Shown here piece by piece: positions 58,257 to 64,000 of a stretch of DNA of 64,000 nt. Under the pieces are notes generated by a model that worked only from the letters and a program-made list of their open reading frames with translations, was not told where the DNA came from and made no database searches. The first letter of the stretch is position 1, and every line of letters starts with the position of its first letter. A program made the translations under genes and the position numbers. The stretch spans positions 18,351,283 to 18,415,282 of the forward strand of contig JAWZYU010000017.1 of the NCBI GenBank assembly GCA_038380435.1, written 5' to 3'. Source of the stretch: Ryuthela nishihirai (Eukaryota > Arthropoda > Arachnida > Araneae > Heptathelidae).

Positions 58257-59404
58257 TAAACTAGGAAAATGCATATATTTTAGGGGATGATCGCTTAATA
58301 TGTTGCAAAAAATTAGACAAGATTATTCTGCATAGTTAACTAATAGTGCAGATCCTGTTCATTGATTTAAAAAATGCAGTTAGCATGAAAATATAGCTGT
58401 ATGTGAAACGTTTAAAATATATTACAATTGTTATAAATTGGCAAGTTCTACGTCAGCAGAGGGCACTTGTTTACTCGATGCAAGATTCTTAGTAATATTA
58501 TGTGAATAATAGTTGTATGCCATTAACATTGTGCCAATACGTAATTTGCTGCAAAGTGTGATAAACTAGAAATACTATGAAAAAATTAAGCATTCCCATA
58601 TTGCATAATCGAGAGTACATTTGCTATTTCACTGGAATGTGAGCGAGATATTTTTTTCTATTTCACAAATACATTTATCTCCCAACAGTTCAATTTGTAG
58701 CTGCCTCCATTCATCATTGAAATAACTTCTACAAAACAATATCACTCGTTTTATGAAAGTTTTTATTTGCTGTAGTTAAGCCTTCAAACTTTTGTCAGTG
58801 ATGCAAATGTGAACAAAAGAGGCCAAAACAATTGGGGGGGGGGCTTCTATCTTGCTTTGAGTATCTTGAAATATATCGAAAATTGCATTACTTTTTGTAA
58901 AATCACCGAGGCAATTAAAAGCAGTACATAAACAAATGGAGTCATGGCTCCAAAGCCTTAGTCTTATCTTTAATGTGACCCTGTATGAGGTAACCTTGCT
59001 TGCTAATATAGTGAATAACAAAAGCACTTCTATTTTTTGCACTCTAAAATACAGTAATGCTATATTGACTAAAATGTTGGGCATAATTTTAACCCCCACT
59101 CATAAATCCAGGAAAAGCAAATTTATTTTGGCTTCCAAAATTTTTAACTAAAAGCCTATTACTAAAATGATAGATACTCATCAAGTGTTAAAATATTAAA
59201 CAATTTTCCAAAATACAGATAATTAATTTTGAGCTTTTCAGTTTTAAGCTACATTTCAGTAGAATACATATATTAAGCTAACATATAAGTGGAGGCCTCT
59301 TTGAAAGTCTAAATATACCTTGCGAGATGATAAATAAAAGCATGTCTTATGAGGGAATTTTTTTTTCTTAAAATTCCAAAGTAATTGGAAAGACTGGAAG
59401 AGAA
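58257..59404. other. intergenic, no confident gene
   Basis: Contains a 107-codon minus-strand frame (59099-58776) with a hydrophobic N-terminal third and Cys-containing middle. I recognise no domain and it overlaps a plus-strand frame and a G8 tract at 58833. Probably chance. Confidence 0.4.
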
Positions 59405-59531
59405 GATGGAGACCATGCCTAACAGCTATCCAGGAGATCGCCTTCCCCTATCGAACCCAGTCCTTGTAACCTGGCCATATGTGGACCACTGAGTGCAAAA
59501 AAAAAAAGTGCCGTTCAAAGGTGAAACAATT
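59405..59531 (+). mobile_element. SINE-A 3' fragment, degraded
   Basis: CTAACAGCTATCCAG, CTTGTAACCTGGCCATATGT and AAAAGTGCCGTTCAAAGGTG followed by AAACAATT correspond to the last third of SINE-A. Confidence 0.65.
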
Positions 59532-60924
59532 CTCATTGCTAGATAATATGTAGATTAGTTTGCATTGTACTATATTGCAGAAATACGGGCAGTTTTACAA
59601 ATAAAACGATTTAAGGCCTTTATGTTTACCCAAATTAAATTCAAAAACAAATTGGCTTTGTATTGAAATTCATAAAATCTAAATATTCATAAATTATATA
59701 GCAGTTAACGCAAAATATTAGACTCGGTAGCCGTGTAGTTCTATGTGGGGGATAAAAAATAGACAAAATTTAAATAGGTAAAATTATTTTTCCTCGTGAG
59801 CTAAATTTTTATCCATTATTAATAAGTGTGTTGACGTCTGTGTTTAAGTCATGAGAGGTATAACCACGTAATTCAGCAGAGTTCTAGTGTGTTGCCTGCC
59901 ATAGGTTCAGCAAAAGCATTGTATTATAAGTATTATTTCTTTACCAATAAGTAATTCGGCTAGACTTTAAGGCATTATTTACATTTTGGTTTAATCTGCA
60001 AAGAATTTGAATTACTTTCAGCTTGGGCACATTTAAAATTCTAGGATGAGTAATATTCTGCAGCTTGGAGAATAAATGTGGAATCTAGAAATTGCAGAAT
60101 TCTGTTGATTAACAGTGTCTTGCAATACGTGTAAAAATTGTTTTGGCAGTTTTAATTTTTATATCTTTGCATATGGATAAAATTTACATCTTGATTGAGC
60201 ATTGATGTATTATTTGCACATTTACAGCAGCACGGTAGGATTCGTTTATGTGCATAGTAATTGGTTAAAAGTGCTGCAATAATGTTTGAAGGTAAAATTT
60301 CTGTTTATGTATTTTGCGTACATGTAACTGAAAGCACAGATTTTCTTTTTTGCATCTTTGTTTGCTTTTTGGTGGAGGATTAAACATGAAGCATTTTGTC
60401 TTGACCTAAGATTTAACTTCATTTAATCATAAGACTAATTTTATTAATAGTATAATCAGGTAAATTGTTCTGTAATTAGTTTTTCATTTATTAATAGGTA
60501 TCTCTGACAGTATTGAAAGAAAAAATATTCAACCAATTTGAGAGTTTTATATTTATTTCGTGATATTGTTTTTGGTGTAGGCTTTAGATTTTGTCACTGT
60601 AAAAGGGGAAAAGATTGTGTTGTAAGTACTTATTTGTTTTCAGTGCAGATTTGTGATGTAATAACTATTGTGTTTTATAATTGTGCTGTAACAAAAAAAT
60701 TGTTCTTTCTTTAGATCGATGCTTTATAATATCACTATTAACTTTGTTAGTAAACCTCAGTGACTAGCAAAAAACTGGTTAGCTAATTTGTTATATAGTT
60801 AGAATAATTCAGAAATTAATTTTCAACTATTGCAGAAGTGCAGGGTTTCTGCTGTCGCATGCATATTTCAGTACATTAATAATGACGGTTCTAAAGTGTG
60901 GAATTACAATGCATACCTGATTAC
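59532..60924. other. intergenic, nothing recognised
   Basis: AT-rich DNA with no substantial open frame or repeat match that I can see. Confidence 0.5.
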
Positions 60925-61290
60925 AATAAAACCTGGTTATTCAAAATTCAAGGGATCGATTTTTTTTATTCACTGAAAACGTGATGAATTCAACATTTTT
61001 CGAAGCCAATAGAATTATGTATTAAATATATACATATAAAATAGAAATTCCTCTTACCTTTGTGATATTAAATCCAATTTCAAATAATGAATTTTCAAAA
61101 CAGGACATAAAATTTGATTTCACTAACAACAACTATTAGTAAAAATACAACTCAAGCCAATGATTGTTCCCAAATGCGTAATTTTTTTACGAACATTTTT
61201 TTTTTCCAGATTTTAAAAATTATTCAAAAATATTGATATATGCAAAAGGCTAAATTTTTATTTTGAATTACAAATTATCCAAGTACTTCT
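60925..61290. mobile_element. possible pogo/Tigger-like MITE
   Basis: The left end ACAATAAAACCTGGTTATTC AAAATTCAAGGGATCG resembles pogo/Tigger termini (AGTAAAACCTCGTTAATTCG-type). Near 61260-61282 the minus strand reads CTTGGATAATTTGTAATTCA, a diverged inverted match. No transposase inside. Confidence 0.45.
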
Positions 61291-61372
61291 GCGTAAAATT
61301 TGTTTATTGGATCTTAAAATTAACTAGGGTAATCAGTGTTGAAATTTGAAAACTAAAACCACTCAATGAAAG

Positions 61373-61746
61373 GGCGGGGGTGGCTCAGTCGGTAGGTGCC
61401 AGGCTTTTAATCTGTAGTTCCCAGGTTCGAGTCCCAGCTGTGTCAGAGTTGAGATTTTTCTCTGCAAAATTCCGCGCCCTGCCAATGGTCAGTAGGGGAC
61501 ACAGATGGGCTTGGAAAGGCTGCCGTCCGTTGGATGGGACGTTAAGCCGTGGCCCCCGTGTGCGGGAGAGCCATACCCTGTGCACGTTAAAGAACACTGG
61601 AAGGCCTTGACGGGAGACTACCATCTGTCTGCCAACAGCTGTTCCAGTGGGTCCCCTCCCCAACCTCTGAGCCTTCGGGGTCCATGTGACCTGGCCATTT
61701 AGCCCATGATGTGCAAAAAAGTGCCGCTCAGAGGTAAAAGAACCCA
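61373..61746 (+). mobile_element. SINE-A, well preserved, with 12-bp target-site duplication
   Basis: Head GGGGGTGGCTCAGTCGGTAG, B box GGTTCGAGTCC, full body, end GAGGTAAAAGAACCCAA. ACTCAATGAAAG occurs at 61361-61372 and 61747-61758. Perfect flanks and an intact B box suggest recent insertion. Confidence 0.92.
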
Positions 61747-62182
61747 ACTCAATGAAAGAGAATAACCACGGAATGAGAAAGACAAAAACACTTTTTTTTG
61801 CTTTCACAGAGCAAATGTAAACATTTATAAAACTATAAAATTTCGTTTATTAATTAGCTATCTCAATAGATTAAATACGATATAGATATCTGAAATAGTT
61901 AAATAATACTTCTATTTAGCAAGATACAAAATTCAATAGGAATTGTTATCATTGTTAATAGTTCGAAACCAGTTACAGCATAATAGCTTGTTACATAAAT
62001 AGGAACTATCGCGTCCTGTAGTAGCATTACAAAACGGAAGTGCAGGGCCGCCCCAACTCAAAGCTGTCAGATAGCTTTGACCAACAGCACAAGTATATTC
62101 TAAGCGGTCACTAGTGGCAAAAGTTTTATAAGGGAAGCATGTTAATAATTGGATAAGTTGCTCTAATTTCAGTTTAAAAGTG

Positions 62183-62555
62183 AGGTGGCTCAATCGGTAG
62201 CGCGCCAGGCTCGTCATCTGCAGTTCCCAGGTTAGAGTCCCAGCTGGGTCAGCGTTGAGACTTGTCTCCGCAAAACTCCCCGCCCTGCCCATGGTCAGTA
62301 GGGGACACCGATGGACTTGGAAAGGCCGCTGTCCTTCGGATGGGACGTTTAAGCCGTGGTCCTATGGGCGGGAGAGCAATGCCCTGTGCACGTTAAAGAA
62401 CACAGAATGATCTTGACGGGAGGCTTACCATCTGTCTCCCAACAGCTGTTTCAGTGGGTTCCATTCCCCAAACTTAGCCTTCAGGGTCCTTGTGACCTGG
62501 CTATTTAGCCCATGGTGTGCAAAAAAAGTGCCGCTCACAGATAAAACCCAATTTG
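62183..62555 (+). mobile_element. SINE-A copy with 11-bp target-site duplication
   Basis: Head AGGTGGCTCAATCGGTAGCG, B box GGTTAGAGTCC, complete body, end CAGATAAAACCCAATTTG. GTTTAAAAGTG occurs at 62172-62182 and 62556-62566. Confidence 0.9.
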
Positions 62556-62802
62556 GTTTAAAAGTGTCGCGTATGTAAAGTGCTAAATTATTTGCTATTT
62601 AGATTATTAATGATTTAGTTAGTATTTTATTTCAAGTGTGGAAGCAAAAAAATTCATCGTCAAAATAGAAAGATCGTTTGAAATTTTATGATCGCACAAG
62701 GCAGCAAAAAAACGGTTAGAACGTGAGAAAACTTGGTGGCAAAACCATTTTTTATTGGTGGGGAGGCAAAAATAAATTTACTTGAAGACTATAAAATATC
62801 AG

Positions 62803-62880
62803 GCGAATTCTAACCAAGTAGTTTTTGATATTGTCCATGCACCTTATTTTTTTTGCCTTAGGCTGCCACTGCTTAATTGT
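62803..62880 (+). repeat. small dispersed repeat R62, copy 1
   Basis: AATTCTAACCAAGTAGTTTT TGATATTGTCCATGCACCTT ATT matches 63641-63690 (AATTCTAATAGTAGCTTATG ATATTGTCCATTCACCTTAT T). Same orientation; family unknown. Confidence 0.6.
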
Positions 62881-63640
62881 GGCATGTATTGTTAAAATTG
62901 TTTATTTTTTACTATCAAAGAGATTTTGTGTACGACCAAGGATTTCAGCAGCAGAATCCCTGCCTTTTGCCGTCTAGTGCGATATAATATCCATCGGTGA
63001 TCTAAAAAAAGGAAAAGTAGAATTATTACAAAAAGTGTTTAATAACAGTACAGAGGTAACAAATTTTATGTAAATCGCATGCTGATGCAACCTGTTAAAA
63101 GATTTTAACTTTGTAGTCAATTTGGATTACATTGTAAATTTTTAAGGGCAAGTAATTTCCAATCTTGAATTGGAAAAACATGGTATAAAACATACTCAAT
63201 AAACCAAGAATAATTTTTTCAGGAAGGTGAAAAAAAAAGTTTTTTTACAACTGGTAATATTTAAGTAGTTGTTAAAAAAAAATTTTCTCAGAAGAAATTC
63301 TGCAGAATACGGAGTTAAATTTAAATCCAAAATTTGAATGAAATTCACATTACAATTTTTCAGTTAAATTTAGAAATTTCGTCATAACGCAGTTTTTTAA
63401 TTACCAGACATCTCAAAACATTGAGAATTTATACTTCATAATATTACTATTGTAAGTGCTAAGAAAAATAAAAGCAATAAATAGGTCAAATCAGAAATAT
63501 GTATTTCTAACTATCTGGTATAACTTCTCTCATAGTAGGAATAAATTCAAAAACTTTAGGTTGCCAAAAGACTACGATGTCCCCAAACACACTTTTTGTT
63601 TTTTATCTCAGATACTGTTGCATTTAATCATTACAGGCCA

Positions 63641-63690
63641 ATTCTAATAGTAGCTTATGATATTGTCCATTCACCTTATTTGTCCTTGAC
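63641..63690 (+). repeat. small dispersed repeat R62, copy 2
   Basis: Second copy of the motif at 62803, about 835 bp away in the same orientation. The pair may bracket one older element. Confidence 0.6.
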
Positions 63691-63786
63691 TTTTGAAGTT
63701 CAGGAAGTCTAGTTATGAATAGTTCCTAATTTAGCTTTAGCATAACCAAAGAAACTCGTTTCACCATACGAGATATTTCTCTTAAC

Positions 63787-64000
63787 CAGGGGTTGCCAAC
63801 CCAAATTTAACTAAAAACTATTCTGAAAGAGCCGCAGGAAAAATTCTGAGCTCAAAAACACATTTCTGATGTGTTTGGGGAAAAAAATAGAATTGAGTGA
63901 AAAACGAATTTTTTAAGTAATCAAGAAAATATTTTCATTAAAAACCTATATATAATGAGTACTATGATTGACGAGGTTCCGCATCTTCAGACTTTCTACT
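63787..64000. mobile_element. hAT-like element, left end, continuing beyond the window
   Basis: CAGGGGTTGCCAACCC at 63787-63802 and the downstream GAAAGAGCCGCAGG (about 63827) are the hallmark beginning of hAT transposons/MITEs. The right end is outside the window. Confidence 0.55.

Noticed and set aside
58776..59099. 107-codon minus-strand frame as a gene
   Set aside because: No recognisable domain, no splice or start context, overlaps a frame on the other strand and a G tract.
61385..61807. 140-codon minus-strand frame (and other frames across SINE-A copies)
   Set aside because: The same peptide wording recurs wherever a SINE-A copy lies; it is read through a non-coding SINE.

Overview
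This window looks like nuclear DNA from an invertebrate animal. It is strongly AT-rich, has long introns with canonical GT/AG splice sites, and is dense with transposable elements and their remnants. Nothing in it is bacterial or organellar. Wording in the one recognisable host gene (for example [20 protein letters not shown] and [17 protein letters not shown]) reads to me as arthropod-like, possibly chelicerate. That is a judgement from memory of the family, not a search result.

The host gene is the 3' two thirds of an SLC41A-type (MgtE-like) magnesium transporter on the + strand. Six exons (4593-4739, 17222-17369, 21306-21379, 30137-30271, 38507-38655, 43614-43799) join in frame to about 278 residues, ending in the family signature DRDSDVGD and a TAA stop. 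The exons encoding the N-terminus and first membrane helices must lie left of base 1. A 3' UTR with a first AATAAA at 44178 follows. A second, weaker gene candidate is a minus-strand terminal exon at 762-1026, which would lie inside the SLC41A upstream intron.

Almost everything else is repeats. (1) SINE-A, an abundant tRNA-headed family of about 375-390 bp with 11-12 bp target-site duplications, occurs about 17 times, including a head-to-tail array at 11106-12203. (2) A second tRNA-headed family, SINE-B, has a 3' tail that resembles that of a local LINE. (3) A family of TTAA-bounded, piggyBac-like non-autonomous elements has CCCTTCCAGTGTCC termini. One copy (8617-13862) has been split by a LINE, a SINE array and a Penelope-like fragment. 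(4) RTE-like LINE fragments lie at 8733-11100, 16144-16822 and 40660-40880, with a Jockey/CR1-like one at 42150-42612. (5) Two decayed Penelope-like elements retain GIY-YIG endonuclease remains. (6) Three Tc1-like elements, one mariner, a pogo/Tigger-like fragment and several hAT-like ends are present. (7) Several foldback (palindromic) MITE-like elements occur. (8) A tRNA-like cloverleaf sits between inverted repeats at 4048-4241.

Region by region: 1-4592 is intron with piggyBac-like, SINE and tRNA-like insertions. 4740-17221 is an intron holding the nested piggyBac/LINE/SINE/Penelope pile. 17370-21305 holds piggyBac-like pieces and two Tc1 elements. 21380-30136 holds mariner, pogo-like and Penelope remains. 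30272-38506 holds a Tc1 and a near full-length piggyBac-like element. 38656-43613 holds foldbacks, hAT and LINE pieces. 43800-64000 is 3' UTR and intergenic DNA with SINEs, hAT-like MITEs and a foldback, in which I see no second gene. I found no undescribed cellular system. The most unusual structures are the inverted-repeat-bounded tRNA-like element, the nested TTAA element, the SINE/LINE tail sharing, and the foldback clusters.
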